From Streptomyces clavifer (GTDB lineage: Bacteria > Actinomycetota > Actinomycetes > Streptomycetales > Streptomycetaceae), in NCBI GenBank assembly GCA_014651175.1, contig BMWJ01000004.1, positions 558,001 through 622,000 of the forward strand: a DNA stretch of 64,000 nucleotides, in the 5' to 3' direction. Made by a program: the position numbers and the translations under genes. The notes beneath the pieces are model-generated. The model searched no databases, had not been told where the DNA came from, and saw nothing but the letters and a program-made list of their open reading frames with translations. Positions 8,581 to 17,502 of this stretch are shown in pieces; position 1 is the first letter of the stretch, and every line of letters starts with the position of its first letter.

Positions 8581-8725
8581 GTTTTTGAGCAAGATCCACA
8601 TGCTTTTCCGAGGCGGTGCATGTTGATTCCACCCGCGAAGTCCGCGGGTTCCGGAATCGCGCATCTCGGATCGGTCCGAGATCGCCGCGAACCGCGCTGA
8701 AGGGGCAGTGGGAAGGGCGGGGACC

Positions 8726-9865
8726 GTGGCTGGATCCATCGCGCGAGAAGGTCGGTCGAACGCAGAAGGGCTGCGGGGCGGGCCGTTGATCGTGACTGAG
8801 GACGTGCTTTTGCTTGATGACCTGCTGAGGCTGTGCGCAGCCGCGGGAGCAGTGCCCGAGGTCCATCACGGGCCCCCCGCGCAGAGAAGCGGCTGGGAAC
8901 AAGCCCCGATGGTCCTGGTGGGCGACGACGCCGCGCAGAGATGCCGCGGTATGGCGCGCAGGCGAGGAGTGATGCTGGTCGGAAGGGAGCAGGACGACCC
9001 CGATGTCTGGCGGCGGGCGGTTGAGATCGGAGCCGAGTATGTGCTCCGACTACCGGAATCCGAAGGCTGGCTCGTCGATCAGATCGGAAACGCAGCGGAA
9101 GGCGTCGGGCGTCCCGCGCTCACTGTCGGGGTGATGGGGGGCCGGGGAGGGTCCGGCGCATCGACTCTGGCCTGCGCGCTTGCCGTGACCGCGGCCAGGT
9201 CCGGTCGGCGGACGCTGCTGGTCGACGGTGATCCGCTGGGCGGGGGGATCGACGTGCTGCTCGGCGGTGAGGAATCCGAGGGGATGCGGTGGCCGGATTT
9301 CGCCCGTTCCAAAGGGAGGGTGGGCGGCAGCGCACTCGAGGAGTCCCTACCTGCGTTGCACGGGTTGCGGGTGCTCAGCTGGGGACGGGACAGCGAGGTG
9401 ACGGTCCCTCCGCCGGCCATGCAGGCGGTGCTCGCGGCTGCTCGGAGGCTCGGCGGAGTGGTCGTCGTCGACCTGCCGCGCCGGGTCGACGAGAGCGTGG
9501 CCGAGGCGCTGGCGCAACTGGACGTAGGGCTGCTGGTCGTGCCGGGTGAGCTCAGGGCCGTGGCGGCGGCCAAGCGGGTGGCGTCGGCTGTCGGTGCGGT
9601 CCTGGACGATCTGCGGGTCGTCGCACGCGGGCCCTACACGGCCGGCCTGGACGAGCAGTGGGTGGCACAGGCCCTGGGGCTGCCTCTCGTAGGCGACCTG
9701 CCCCTGGAAGCGGGACTCTCGGCGGCCCAGGACAGCGGCATGCCGCCGGGCGGCAGTTCCCGCGGTCCGCTGGCCCGCTTCTGTACGGCGTTCTGGGATC
9801 TGGCGGACCCCGCAGCCGGTGCGGCGGACTTCACGGCAGGACGTTCCGGGGGAGGCATGCCATGA
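8726..9865 (+). CDS. ssd: septum-site-determining protein Ssd (MinD/CpaE-like)
   Basis: A 379-aa cytoplasmic MinD/CpaE-related protein. The N-terminal half (LIVTEDVLLLDDLLRLCAAAGAVPEVHHG) is receiver-like. The P-loop region is VMGGRGGSGASTLACALAVTAARSG, followed by LLVDGDPLGGGIDVLLG. The Walker A is deviant: the signature Lys is Arg and the Lys before the final Ser/Thr is Ala (GSGAST), so ATP hydrolysis may be weak or absent. Ssd homologues (Rv3660c in Mycobacterium) affect septum placement. CpaE-type proteins position pilus machinery, which fits the coupled downstream genes. GTG 8726 is preferred; GTG 8708 and GTG 8792 are in-frame alternatives. Its TGA overlaps the next ATG. Confidence 0.85.
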   Translation: MAGSIAREGRSNAEGLRGGPLIVTEDVLLLDDLLRLCAAAGAVPEVHHGPPAQRSGWEQAPMVLVGDDAAQRCRGMARRRGVMLVGREQDDPDVWRRAVEIGAEYVLRLPESEGWLVDQIGNAAEGVGRPALTVGVMGGRGGSGASTLACALAVTAARSGRRTLLVDGDPLGGGIDVLLGGEESEGMRWPDFARSKGRVGGSALEESLPALHGLRVLSWGRDSEVTVPPPAMQAVLAAARRLGGVVVVDLPRRVDESVAEALAQLDVGLLVVPGELRAVAAAKRVASAVGAVLDDLRVVARGPYTAGLDEQWVAQALGLPLVGDLPLEAGLSAAQDSGMPPGGSSRGPLARFCTAFWDLADPAAGAADFTAGRSGGGMP

Positions 9866-11010
9866 CCGAGGCGCTGCTTGATGCCGTGCGGCAACGGCTG
9901 GCCCGCAGCGGTGCAGCGCCCACCCCGGCCGGAGTGGCTGCTGCCCTGAGGGCGCAGGGCCGCTTGCTCGGCGACGCGGAAGTGCTCGGGGCGGCAGAGG
10001 AGTTGCGTGGTGAGCTGGTCGGCACGGGAGTGCTGGAGCGCTTGCTGACCGACCCGGCGGTGACCGACGTGCTGGTGTCCGCGCCCGACCGGGTGTGGGT
10101 GGACCGCGGGGCCGGACTCGAATTGACCACGGTCACCTTCCGGGACGCGGCTGCGGTCCGGAGACTGGCACAGCGGCTCGCCGCGGTAGCGGGGCGGCGG
10201 CTGGACGACGCCCGGCCGTGGGTGGACGCACGGCTGCCGGACGGAACGCGGATGCACGCCGTACTCCCACCGGTGTCCGTCGGCACGACGTGCCTGTCGC
10301 TGCGCGTGGTGCGCCCCCGGGCCTTCACGTTGGCGGAGCTCGTCGCGGCCGGGACGGTCCCGCCGGGTGGGGACCATTTCCTGAGAGCGCTGGTCGAGGC
10401 CCGGGTCTCCTACCTGATCAGTGGGGGAACGGGTGCGGGGAAGACGACCTTGCTGTCCAGTCTGCTGGGCGCGGTCGGCGAGCGGGAGCGCATCGTGCTC
10501 GCCGAGGATTCAGCGGAGCTACGCCCGGACCATCCTCATGTGGTGCGCCTGGAATCGCGTCCCGCGAACCAGGAGGGGGCGGGCCGGGTGACGCTCCGAG
10601 ACCTGGTGCGCCAGGCATTGCGCATGCGGCCGGACCGTCTGGTGGTGGGGGAGGTGCGAGGTGCCGAGGTGACGGAGTTGCTGGCCGCGCTGAACACGGG
10701 ACACGAAGGTGGTTGCGGAACGGTGCATGCCAACGCGGCCGAGCATGTTCCGGCTCGCCTCGAGGCACTGGGAACGGCGGCGGGTCTCGATCGGGTCGCG
10801 CTGCACAGCCAGTTGGCGGCTGCGTTGTCCGTGGTCGTGCATCTCGTACGCGACCGGGGAGGGCAGCGCCGGCTCGCTGAAGTACACGTGCTCGAACGGG
10901 ACGAGGTGGGTCTGGTGGTGACCGTGCCCGCGCTGCGCTGGGGGGCGGAGGGGTTCGTTCCGGACAAGGGCTGGGAGCGGTTGGGGTCGCTGATCGGAGC
11001 GGCGCGGTGA
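9862..11010 (+). CDS. CpaF/TadA-type secretion ATPase
   Basis: A 382-aa cytoplasmic motor ATPase of the type II/IV secretion superfamily that would power assembly of a Tad/Flp-like pilus or pseudopilus. Walker A is SGGTGAGKTTLLSSLL at about residues 187-202, the Asp-box region is IVLAEDSAELRPDH, Walker B is RPDRLVVGEVRGAE, and the His-box is GHEGGCGTVHAN. The start overlaps the ssd stop (ATGA) and the stop overlaps the next GTG, indicating translational coupling. Length and motif order fit the CpaF family. Confidence 0.93.
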   Translation: MTEALLDAVRQRLARSGAAPTPAGVAAALRAQGRLLGDAEVLGAAEELRGELVGTGVLERLLTDPAVTDVLVSAPDRVWVDRGAGLELTTVTFRDAAAVRRLAQRLAAVAGRRLDDARPWVDARLPDGTRMHAVLPPVSVGTTCLSLRVVRPRAFTLAELVAAGTVPPGGDHFLRALVEARVSYLISGGTGAGKTTLLSSLLGAVGERERIVLAEDSAELRPDHPHVVRLESRPANQEGAGRVTLRDLVRQALRMRPDRLVVGEVRGAEVTELLAALNTGHEGGCGTVHANAAEHVPARLEALGTAAGLDRVALHSQLAAALSVVVHLVRDRGGQRRLAEVHVLERDEVGLVVTVPALRWGAEGFVPDKGWERLGSLIGAAR

Positions 11011-11879
11011 CAGCTGAGGGTCCGGACACCTTGAGGCATGCACTGTCTCTGGTGCCGGCCGTCTGTGCGGGGCTGGCGGGTGGTCTGGCTGTGCTTCGGG
11101 ACCCGGTCGGACGGCGGGCAGGGGCCTTGTTCACCGGAGCGGGGGCGGGCCCGCGGGGGCCGAGAGCTGGATGGGCCGGCGTCCGGATGTGCCTGGAGCA
11201 GCGGCGTGAATGGCTGTGCGCCCCTGTGGCGGCGCTTCTTGCCGTGCTGGGTGAATCGGTGCTGCCCCTGCTCGCGGGGGCCGTGGCTGTGCCCCTGGTG
11301 CGGCGGTGGATGCGGCGCCGGGTGCTGCGGCACGAGCGGGAACGGGCGGCCGACGCGGTGACGGCGCTCTGCGGGGCAGTCGTGGGCGAGCTGCGGGCGG
11401 GACGCGAGCCGGGGCAGGCCCTGATTGCCGCCGGGCACCATGCGGGAGCCCTGGGGGCCGCCGAGTCAGCGGTGCTGGCGGCCGCGCGGTTCGGCGGCGA
11501 CGTGGCGGGCGCGCTCCGGCAGGCGTCGGTCGGACCGGGCCTCGATGGACTCGCGGGGGTGGCGGCCTGTTGGCGGGTGGCGGTGGACGGCGGAGCCGGT
11601 CTCGCGGCGGGTCTGGCTCGTCTGGAGGGCGCTCTGAGGGCAGAGCGGCGCCGACGGGAGGAACTACGCGCGCAGTTGGCGGGCGCATGGTCGACGGTCG
11701 TGGTGCTGGCGCTGCTGCCTGTTGCGGGACTGGGACTGGGGGCGGCGCTCGGCGCCGACCCGCTGGGGGTGCTGCTGCACAGCCCGGGCGGGCTGGCCTG
11801 TCTGGTGGCGGGCGGTCTGCTGGAGGCAGCGGGGCTGCTCTGGGCGGCGCGGATCGTGCGGACCGGGGAGGCGGAATGA
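11007..11879 (+). CDS. TadB-like type II secretion F-domain membrane protein
   Basis: A 290-aa inner-membrane platform protein. Hydrophobic segments lie at both ends, and a cytoplasmic T2SSF helical domain occupies about residues 110-215 (DAVTALCGAVVGELRAGREPGQAL, AACWRVAVDGGAGLAAGL). It would form the membrane base on which the CpaF ATPase acts. The GTG start overlaps the preceding TGA and the ATG of the next gene overlaps its stop, so the three genes are translated together. Start context is the coupled junction itself. Confidence 0.87.
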   Translation: MTAEGPDTLRHALSLVPAVCAGLAGGLAVLRDPVGRRAGALFTGAGAGPRGPRAGWAGVRMCLEQRREWLCAPVAALLAVLGESVLPLLAGAVAVPLVRRWMRRRVLRHERERAADAVTALCGAVVGELRAGREPGQALIAAGHHAGALGAAESAVLAAARFGGDVAGALRQASVGPGLDGLAGVAACWRVAVDGGAGLAAGLARLEGALRAERRRREELRAQLAGAWSTVVVLALLPVAGLGLGAALGADPLGVLLHSPGGLACLVAGGLLEAAGLLWAARIVRTGEAE

Positions 11880-12679
11880 GAGGGCTCCTCGGTGAGGTGC
11901 TCCGTACGGAGGCCGTGGGCGCGGTGCTGGGCGCGGGCATGTATCTGGTCTTCACGCTGGCCGGGCGGCGACAGGAGCGCGCGACGCGCAAGCGCGGAGC
12001 GCGGTTGTCGGGAACGCGTCCAGGCAGCCAGGGGCTCGGTTGGCAGTGCCTGCGGACAGGCGGCTGGGGCCTCGCGCTGGGATGGGCGCCCCCCTGCGGG
12101 GCCTGGGCAGCCGGCTGGATCCTCATCGGTGGGGCGGCCGGGTGCGGGGCCGGCCTGGTGGCGGCCTACGGGGTTCGGCGGTGGCAGAGGTCCAAGCAGG
12201 GACGTAGGAGAGGCGCCCAGGAAGCGGAGGACGCCTGGGTGGCGCGGCAGTTGGCGCTTGCCGCAGACCTGTTGTCGGCCTGCCTCTCCGCGGGCGCCGG
12301 GCCCCGGGACGCCGCTGAGGCCGTCGGCGAATCGATGGGCGGACCGGTCGGCGAGCAGTTGGCCCGTACCGCGGCCGAGATCCGGTTGGGCGGGGAACCG
12401 GCCGACGCGTGGGGGCGGTTCGCGGAGATACCGGGCGCGGGCCCACTGGCCCGGTGCCTGGAGCGGGCCGGATCGACGGGCGCTCCGGCGGCGGAACCGG
12501 TCTCCGGACTGGCCGACGAGATACGTGCCGAACGGGCGAGCGCGGCTGTGGCGCGTGCCCAGCGAGCCGGCGTGCTGATCACGGCGCCGGTCGGGCTCTG
12601 TTTCCTGCCGGCCTTCCTGGCGGTGGGCGTAGCCCCCGTGGTCATCGGTCTGGCGACCGGACTCCTGCACGGCAACTGA
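11876..12679 (+). CDS. TadC-like type II secretion F-domain membrane protein
   Basis: A 267-aa second platform protein. An N-terminal hydrophobic segment (AVGAVLGAGMYLVFTLA) is followed by a second one near residue 75, a T2SSF domain (RQLALAADLLSACLSAGAGPRDAAEAVG, LARCLERAGSTGAP) and C-terminal transmembrane segments (VLITAPVGLCFLPAFLAVGVAP). Paired TadB/TadC proteins are normal for Tad systems. ATG 11876 overlaps the stop of the upstream gene, and a 100-bp gap follows before the pilin-like gene. Confidence 0.87.
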   Translation: MRGLLGEVLRTEAVGAVLGAGMYLVFTLAGRRQERATRKRGARLSGTRPGSQGLGWQCLRTGGWGLALGWAPPCGAWAAGWILIGGAAGCGAGLVAAYGVRRWQRSKQGRRRGAQEAEDAWVARQLALAADLLSACLSAGAGPRDAAEAVGESMGGPVGEQLARTAAEIRLGGEPADAWGRFAEIPGAGPLARCLERAGSTGAPAAEPVSGLADEIRAERASAAVARAQRAGVLITAPVGLCFLPAFLAVGVAPVVIGLATGLLHGN

Positions 12680-12779
12680 CGTGGCAATGCGGGAGCTTCG
12701 CTCCGGGCGTCACGCCCCTGCCCGCTCCGATCCGAATGTACGAACCGAAATCCTGAATCTGAACAGAACGGGGCCGAAA

Positions 12780-13007
12780 ATGGGAAAGAACGTCATGGTG
12801 CGGGCGCTGTGTGTCATGCGCCGTGCCTGGGAGGACAGGTACGTCCGGTACGGAAGGACGGACCGGGGCATGACGACGTCGGAGTACGCGGTGGGGACCA
12901 TCGCGGCCTGTGCGTTCGCGGCGGTGCTCTACAAGGTGGTGACGAGCGGGGCAGTGCAGTCGGCGCTGCAGTCGTTGATCAAGGACGCCCTCGATGCGAA
13001 GTTCTGA
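12780..13007 (+). CDS. DUF4244 Flp-pilin-like protein
   Basis: A 75-aa protein with a type IV prepilin-like layout. A basic leader ends in RG, followed by MTTSEYAVGTIAACAFAAVLYKVV. Glu at position +5 after the predicted cleavage glycine and the hydrophobic helix are hallmarks of Flp-type pilins. It is the likely structural subunit of the Tad-like apparatus. ATG 12780 has GGGG upstream at suitable spacing; ATG 12795 with GGGAAAG is an equally good start and removes five residues. The last codons overlap the start of the next gene. Confidence 0.8.
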   Translation: MGKNVMVRALCVMRRAWEDRYVRYGRTDRGMTTSEYAVGTIAACAFAAVLYKVVTSGAVQSALQSLIKDALDAKF

Positions 13008-13440
13008 CACGGGGAGGAAGGACGGGACCGGGGACCGGTCCGGTTCCGGGGCCAGGGCCGGCCCCGGCCGGTCCGTCCGCCGGCCGGCCGGGGCCGGTGA
13101 TTCGGGCGCGGTGACGGCGGAGGCCGCCATGGCCGCCCCCGTACTGGTCGCCTTCGTCCTGGCTCTCGTGTGGGCACTGGTAGCCGTGTCCGACCAGATC
13201 CGTTGCGTGGACGCCGCCAGGGCCGGGGCGCGGGCCGCCGCCCGCTCGGAACCGGAGGCCGCGGTGCTGGCCGCATCGCTGGAGGCGGCGCCTGGCGGAG
13301 CCCGGGTCGATCTGGAGCGAACCGGTGAGCTGTGGCGGGTCAGGGTGGAGTCACCGACGCCCGGTCCGGGGCAGCTCGCCCTGACGCTGAGCGCGGAGGC
13401 GGTCGCGCTGGCCGAGGACACACTTGGGGCGGAACCGTGA
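12994..13440 (+). CDS. TadE-like minor pseudopilin
   Basis: A 148-aa protein. The Gly/Arg-rich N-terminus is followed by DSGAVTAEAAMAAPVLVAFVLALVWALVAV, matching the TadE pattern (G-x-x-x-x-E-x-A followed by a hydrophobic helix), then DAARAGARAAARSE and a small extracellular domain. TadE/TadF proteins are minor pseudopilins required for Tad pilus assembly. The gene starts inside the 3' end of the DUF4244 gene and its TGA overlaps the GTG of the next gene, giving tight coupling. Confidence 0.82.
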   Translation: MRSSDTGRKDGTGDRSGSGARAGPGRSVRRPAGAGDSGAVTAEAAMAAPVLVAFVLALVWALVAVSDQIRCVDAARAGARAAARSEPEAAVLAASLEAAPGGARVDLERTGELWRVRVESPTPGPGQLALTLSAEAVALAEDTLGAEP

Positions 13441-14195
13441 GAGGTGCGCGGACGAGAGCGTCGGGCGGGGATCGTGGGCTGGCGACCGTGTGGGTGGCCA
13501 TGACCACGGTGACGCTGTGCGCGGTGTTCGCCATGATGCTCGCGCTGGGACAGGCGGTGGCGGCCCGCCACAGGGCCGGCGGGGCGGCAGACCTGGCCTC
13601 GCTCGCCGCGGCTGATCGGGCGCCGAGGGGGGAAGCGGAGGCGTGCGGTGCGGCGAGGGAGGTGGCCGGGGCACAGGGGGCCGAGCTGATCCGGTGTGTC
13701 GTCCAGGGGGAGATCGCCGATGTGACGGCCCGCGTACGGTTCGGCCCCTACGCGCCGGAGGTGAGGTCGAGGGCGGGGCCACCGGCCGCCGAGGAGTTCG
13801 GGACGCCGGAGACAGCACCAACCCGGGACGGAGCCCCCGTCCCAACCCGGGACGGAGCCCCCGTCCCAACCTGGGACGGAGCCCCCGTCGCACCGGGGGC
13901 AGCGGCAGCCACACCGGGCGCGCAGATACGAGCCGCCTTGAAACGGCGGATCGGCATCGTCGGGTGGTGTACAGGAGCCCCGGGTCCGACCGTAGCGGCA
14001 TCAACCCCGTGCCGTGGTGGCCGAGGCACGCGCGTACTCACGCTCACCACGGACCGGGCAGCCGAGGCCGGTGACGCCTCTACCGCCCGGGGCGGGGTGC
14101 CGGTCCGTGAGCCGCAGACGGCCCCGACGTGCCGACCGCCCGGCCTGCCCGACAGGTCCCGGCCTGCCGACCGCCGGCCTGCCGAAGGGTCCTGA
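13437..14195 (+). CDS. Rv3654c-type TadE-like protein with a repetitive C-terminal extension
   Basis: A 252-aa protein. Residues 1-110 form the TadE-like module (GDRGLATVWVAMTTVTLCAVFAMMLALGQAV, ADLASLAAADRA, AQGAELIRCVVQGEIADVTARVRFG) found in the helicase/secretion neighbourhood of actinobacteria, where it is usually 110-150 aa. The rest is a Pro/Ala/Arg-rich tail with three tandem copies of TRDGAPVP and no recognisable domain. The tail may be a recent extension through loss of a stop. Its reading frame is low-complexity, so its translation is less certain. It is the last gene of the Tad-like operon. Confidence 0.7.
   Translation: MRGARTRASGGDRGLATVWVAMTTVTLCAVFAMMLALGQAVAARHRAGGAADLASLAAADRAPRGEAEACGAAREVAGAQGAELIRCVVQGEIADVTARVRFGPYAPEVRSRAGPPAAEEFGTPETAPTRDGAPVPTRDGAPVPTWDGAPVAPGAAAATPGAQIRAALKRRIGIVGWCTGAPGPTVAASTPCRGGRGTRVLTLTTDRAAEAGDASTARGGVPVREPQTAPTCRPPGLPDRSRPADRRPAEGS
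13818..13889 (+). repeat. three tandem 24-bp repeats in the TadE-like tail
   Basis: Three consecutive 24-bp units begin CCAACCCGGGACGGAG. Units 1 and 2 are identical and unit 3 has one C-to-T change. Each encodes one eight-residue repeat (PTRDGAPV register), so copy-number change keeps the frame. The following 180 bases (14196-14376) hold only short CCGACCTGCCG-like imperfect repeats and no gene. Confidence 0.9.
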
Positions 14196-14376
14196 ACTGC
14201 CGGGACGTCGACCTGCCGCGAGGACGCCGACCGGCCCGGATACCGAGCGCACCGAGGAGCCGACCTGCCGAGGGGCCGATCATGTCGGGGCGTCGACGAA
14301 GCGCCGGGCCGGTGAACGGCTGCGGGCGTCCGCCGGGGGGCGGCCCCGTCGGATTGCCGACACGCCGGGCAGGTGG

Positions 14377-16866
14377 CTAGCTTCCTCCGGCCGCCGGCCG
14401 CGTGTCCTCCACTGGGTCCGGCGGGGCGGTTCTGAGGAGTTCGGTCAGGAGGCGTACGGCGCCACGCTTGTGCAGCGGTTCGTTTCCGTTGCCGCACTTG
14501 GGGGACTGGATGCAGGATGGGCAGCCGGCCTCGCACTCGCAGGACGCGATGGCCTGGAGGGTCGCGGTCAGCCACGTACGGGCCGTGTGGAAGGCCCGCT
14601 CGGCGAAGCCCGCGCCCCCGGGGTGGCCGTCGTAGACGAAGACCGTCGGGAGCAGTGTGTCGGGGTGCAGCGGTAGGGAGACACCGCCGATGTCCCAGCG
14701 GTCGCAGGTGGCGAAGAGGGGCAGCATTCCGATCGAAGCGTGTTCGGCGGCGTGCAGGGCGCCGCCGAGGATCTCGGGGTTGATCCGGGCGGCATCGAGC
14801 TGGTCCTCCGTGACCGTCCACCACACGGCGCGGGTGCGCAGTGTGCGGGGCGGCAGGTCCAGCTTCGTCTCTCCGAGGACCTCCCCGGTGATCAGTCTGC
14901 GGCGCAGGAAGGAGACGACCTGATTGGTGACCTCCACGGAGCCGAAGCAGAGCCGCCCGTCGCCCCACGGGACCTCGGTGTCGGTCTCCAGCACGGTGAT
15001 GGCCGTGGTGTCGCGTGCATGGGTCGAGTACGGCGGGACGGCTTCCTCGACCAGGGCCACCGAGTCCTCCAGATCCAGCTTCCGGACCAGGTACGTGCGG
15101 CCCTGGTGGAGGTGGACCGCGCCCTCGTGCACGGCAGTGTGCGCGGCCGACTCGTCGACCGTGCCCAGCAGCCGGCCGGTGCCCTCCTCGACGATCTGGA
15201 CCGGGCGGCCGCCCCCACCGCGGATGTCCGTGAGGTCGGCGGCCCGTTCGCGGCGGGTCCAGTGCCAGCCCGTGACCCGTCTGCGCAGCAGCTTCGCGGC
15301 CTCCAGCTGAGGCAGCAGGCCGGGCGCCGCCGGGCCGAAGAGAGCGATGTCGGATTCCGTGAGCGGGAGTTCCGCAGCGGCGGCGCACAGGTGCGGGGCG
15401 AGGACGTACGGGTTGTCCGGGTCCAGGACGGTCGACTCCACAGGCTGCTGGAAGAGCGCCTCGGGGTGGTGGACGAGGAATGTGTCCAGTGGGTCGTCAC
15501 GGGCCACGAGAACCGCCAATGCGCCCTGTCCGGAGCGTCCTGCGCGGCCCGCCTGCTGCCACAGGGACGCCCTGGTCCCCGGATAGCCGCAGATGACGAC
15601 GGCATCCAGGCCCGAGACGTCGATCCCGAGTTCCAAGGCTGTGGTCGCGGCCAGTCCGAGCAGTTCGCCGGAGTGCAGTGCGCGCTCCAGGGCCCGGCGT
15701 TCCTCGGGAAGGTATCCGCCGCGGTAGGCGGCGACCCGCGCGGGCAAGGAGCTGTCCAGTTCGGCGAGCCGCTCCTTGGCGATGACGGAGACGAGCTCCG
15801 CGCCGCGCCGGGAGCGTACGAAGGCGACCGAGCGGACACCCTGAAGGGTCAGGTCCGTCAGGAGGTCGGCGGTCTCGGCCGTGGCGGTGCGGCGCACAGG
15901 GGCGCCCTTCTCGCCGTGCAGATCGGTCAGCGGCGGCTCCCAGAGGGCGAAGACCATCTCACCGCGGGGCGAGGCGTCGTCGGATACCTCCTTCACGGGC
16001 AGGCCCGTGAGGCGCCCCGCAGCTGCGGACGGCTGCGCCGCGGTGGCGGAGGCGAGGAGGAAGACGGGATCGGAGCCGTAGCGCGCGCAGAGGCGGCGCA
16101 GGCGGCGCAGTACCTGGGCGACGTGGGAGCCGAATACGCCCCGGTAGGTGTGGCACTCGTCGATGACGACGAAGCGCAGGGCACGCAGGAAGGAGGCCCA
16201 GCGGGGGTGGGACGGGAGTATCCCCCTGTGCAGCATGTCGGGGTTCGTCAGGACGTAGTTGGCGTACTGGCGTACCCATTCCCGTTCCTCGACCGGCGTG
16301 TCGCCGTCGTACACGGCCGGGCGCACCGCGGTGCCCAGAGGGGCGGAGAGCGCCTTCACCGAGCGCCGCTGGTCGGCCGCGAGTGCCTTGGTCGGAGCGA
16401 GGTACAGGGCGGTCGCGCCGCGGCCGTTCGGCGCCTCCGAGCCGTCGAGGAGGGCGCTCAGGACGGGGGCCAGGTAGGCGAGCGACTTGCCCGACGCCGT
16501 TCCGGTGGCGATGACGACGGACTCGCCGTTCAGCGCGTGCTCGGCGGCGGTGGCCTGGTGTTCCCACGGATGGTCGATCCCGGCCCCGGCAATGGCCGAG
16601 ATCACTTCCGGCCGGATGCGATCCGGCCAGATGGCATGGGTTCCCGCCCGCGGGGGCAAGTGCTCCGTATGAGTGATGCGCGCTGCCCGGTCCGCCCTTG
16701 CGGCGAGCCGGTCGAGGACCATGGCGGGAGAGGGGCGCGAGCCCCCGTTCCCGGGTGGTCGACTGGGGCGGTGATTCTTGGCCATCGGCACCGAGTGTGT
16801 CACTGGCATGACGGACAATGGTCCCAAGGCGTCGTGCATGGCTGCTGGTAAGTGATTGAATGCCAT
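14377..16866 (-). CDS. MrfA/YprA-type DEAD/DEAH-box helicase with C-terminal zinc-binding (MZB) domain
   Basis: An 829-aa superfamily 2 DNA helicase. Motifs are Walker A ATGTASGKSLAYLAP, motif II VIDECHTYRG (DEC-H), motif III LLASATAAQP and motif VI QQAGRAGRSGQG. The C-terminal cysteine cluster is CECEAGCPSCIQSPKCGNG at about residues 774-792. This four-cysteine signature defines the MZB domain of MrfA, which in Bacillus takes part in mitomycin-lesion repair, and related yeast Hrq1 acts in crosslink repair. A DNA repair role is therefore likely here. The start MAFNHLPAAMHDALG at 16866 is chosen by similarity remembered from Streptomyces homologues; upstream in-frame codons are low-complexity. 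It is divergent from bldG, whose promoters probably lie in its 5' part. Confidence 0.9.
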   Translation of the reverse strand: MAFNHLPAAMHDALGPLSVMPVTHSVPMAKNHRPSRPPGNGGSRPSPAMVLDRLAARADRAARITHTEHLPPRAGTHAIWPDRIRPEVISAIAGAGIDHPWEHQATAAEHALNGESVVIATGTASGKSLAYLAPVLSALLDGSEAPNGRGATALYLAPTKALAADQRRSVKALSAPLGTAVRPAVYDGDTPVEEREWVRQYANYVLTNPDMLHRGILPSHPRWASFLRALRFVVIDECHTYRGVFGSHVAQVLRRLRRLCARYGSDPVFLLASATAAQPSAAAGRLTGLPVKEVSDDASPRGEMVFALWEPPLTDLHGEKGAPVRRTATAETADLLTDLTLQGVRSVAFVRSRRGAELVSVIAKERLAELDSSLPARVAAYRGGYLPEERRALERALHSGELLGLAATTALELGIDVSGLDAVVICGYPGTRASLWQQAGRAGRSGQGALAVLVARDDPLDTFLVHHPEALFQQPVESTVLDPDNPYVLAPHLCAAAAELPLTESDIALFGPAAPGLLPQLEAAKLLRRRVTGWHWTRRERAADLTDIRGGGGRPVQIVEEGTGRLLGTVDESAAHTAVHEGAVHLHQGRTYLVRKLDLEDSVALVEEAVPPYSTHARDTTAITVLETDTEVPWGDGRLCFGSVEVTNQVVSFLRRRLITGEVLGETKLDLPPRTLRTRAVWWTVTEDQLDAARINPEILGGALHAAEHASIGMLPLFATCDRWDIGGVSLPLHPDTLLPTVFVYDGHPGGAGFAERAFHTARTWLTATLQAIASCECEAGCPSCIQSPKCGNGNEPLHKRGAVRLLTELLRTAPPDPVEDTRPAAGGS

Positions 16867-16945
16867 CGCGGCTGGCGATCCGTCCCCTGGCCTCCGTCGG
16901 GGAGACCGAGGGGCGACCGCTCGATAGCAAGGTGCTGGAGGATCC

Positions 16946-17299
16946 GTGGACCTGTCCCTGTCGACTCGCAATGTGTCCGGCCCTGGTGGCGACCGTACGG
17001 TCGTCGAGGTCGGTGGCGAGATTGATGTGTATACCGCGCCCAAGCTGCGCGAGCAGTTGGTCGAGTTGGTGAATGACGGCAGCTACCACCTGGTTGTCGA
17101 CATGGAAGGCGTCGACTTCCTCGACTCCACCGGCCTCGGCGTGCTCGTGGGTGGCTTGAAGCGTGTACGGGCCCATGAGGGCTCGCTGCGCCTGGTGTGC
17201 AACCAGGAGCGCATTCTCAAGATTTTCCGGATCACAGGTCTGACCAAGGTGTTTCCCATTCACACCACGGTCGACGAGGCTGTCGCGGCCACCGACTGA
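16946..17299 (+). CDS. bldG: BldG anti-anti-sigma factor (STAS domain)
   Basis: A 117-aa cytoplasmic STAS protein of the SpoIIAA family, needed in S. coelicolor for aerial growth and antibiotic production. The phosphorylatable Ser is Ser61 in [16 protein letters not shown] (Ser57 in the S. coelicolor protein, four residues shorter in its N-terminus). When unphosphorylated it would bind anti-sigma partners and release sigma factor. The protein is nearly identical to BldG along its length apart from the NVSGPGG insert near residue 10. GTG 16946 follows GGAG at good spacing. The gene for the cognate anti-sigma protein starts 203 bases downstream. Confidence 0.96.
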   Translation: MDLSLSTRNVSGPGGDRTVVEVGGEIDVYTAPKLREQLVELVNDGSYHLVVDMEGVDFLDSTGLGVLVGGLKRVRAHEGSLRLVCNQERILKIFRITGLTKVFPIHTTVDEAVAATD

Positions 17300-17502
17300 G
17301 TCGTCGGTCCATGCCTGCCGTCCCTGGGCGGCGGGCAGCGACGGGCCGACGGGCGGCAGCAGGCGGGCCGCTACGGGCAGGTGGTCGACCCCATGGGGTC
17401 GGCTGCCGGTTTCGTCGGCTCCGGAGGAGCTTGGAGAGCAGGGGTACCGGGCGCCACGCCCGGGCCCCTGAGATGCACGCCCGTACGTCCGAGGGGGATG
17501 GC

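Noticed and set aside
14740..16851. 703-aa plus-strand frame opposite the helicase
   Set aside because: It is antisense to a gene with all helicase motifs; long antisense frames are expected at 72% GC. The same reason applies to frames at 24041-26212, 27247-29205, 18624-20447, 10418-12670, 42061-43758 and 45746-48658.
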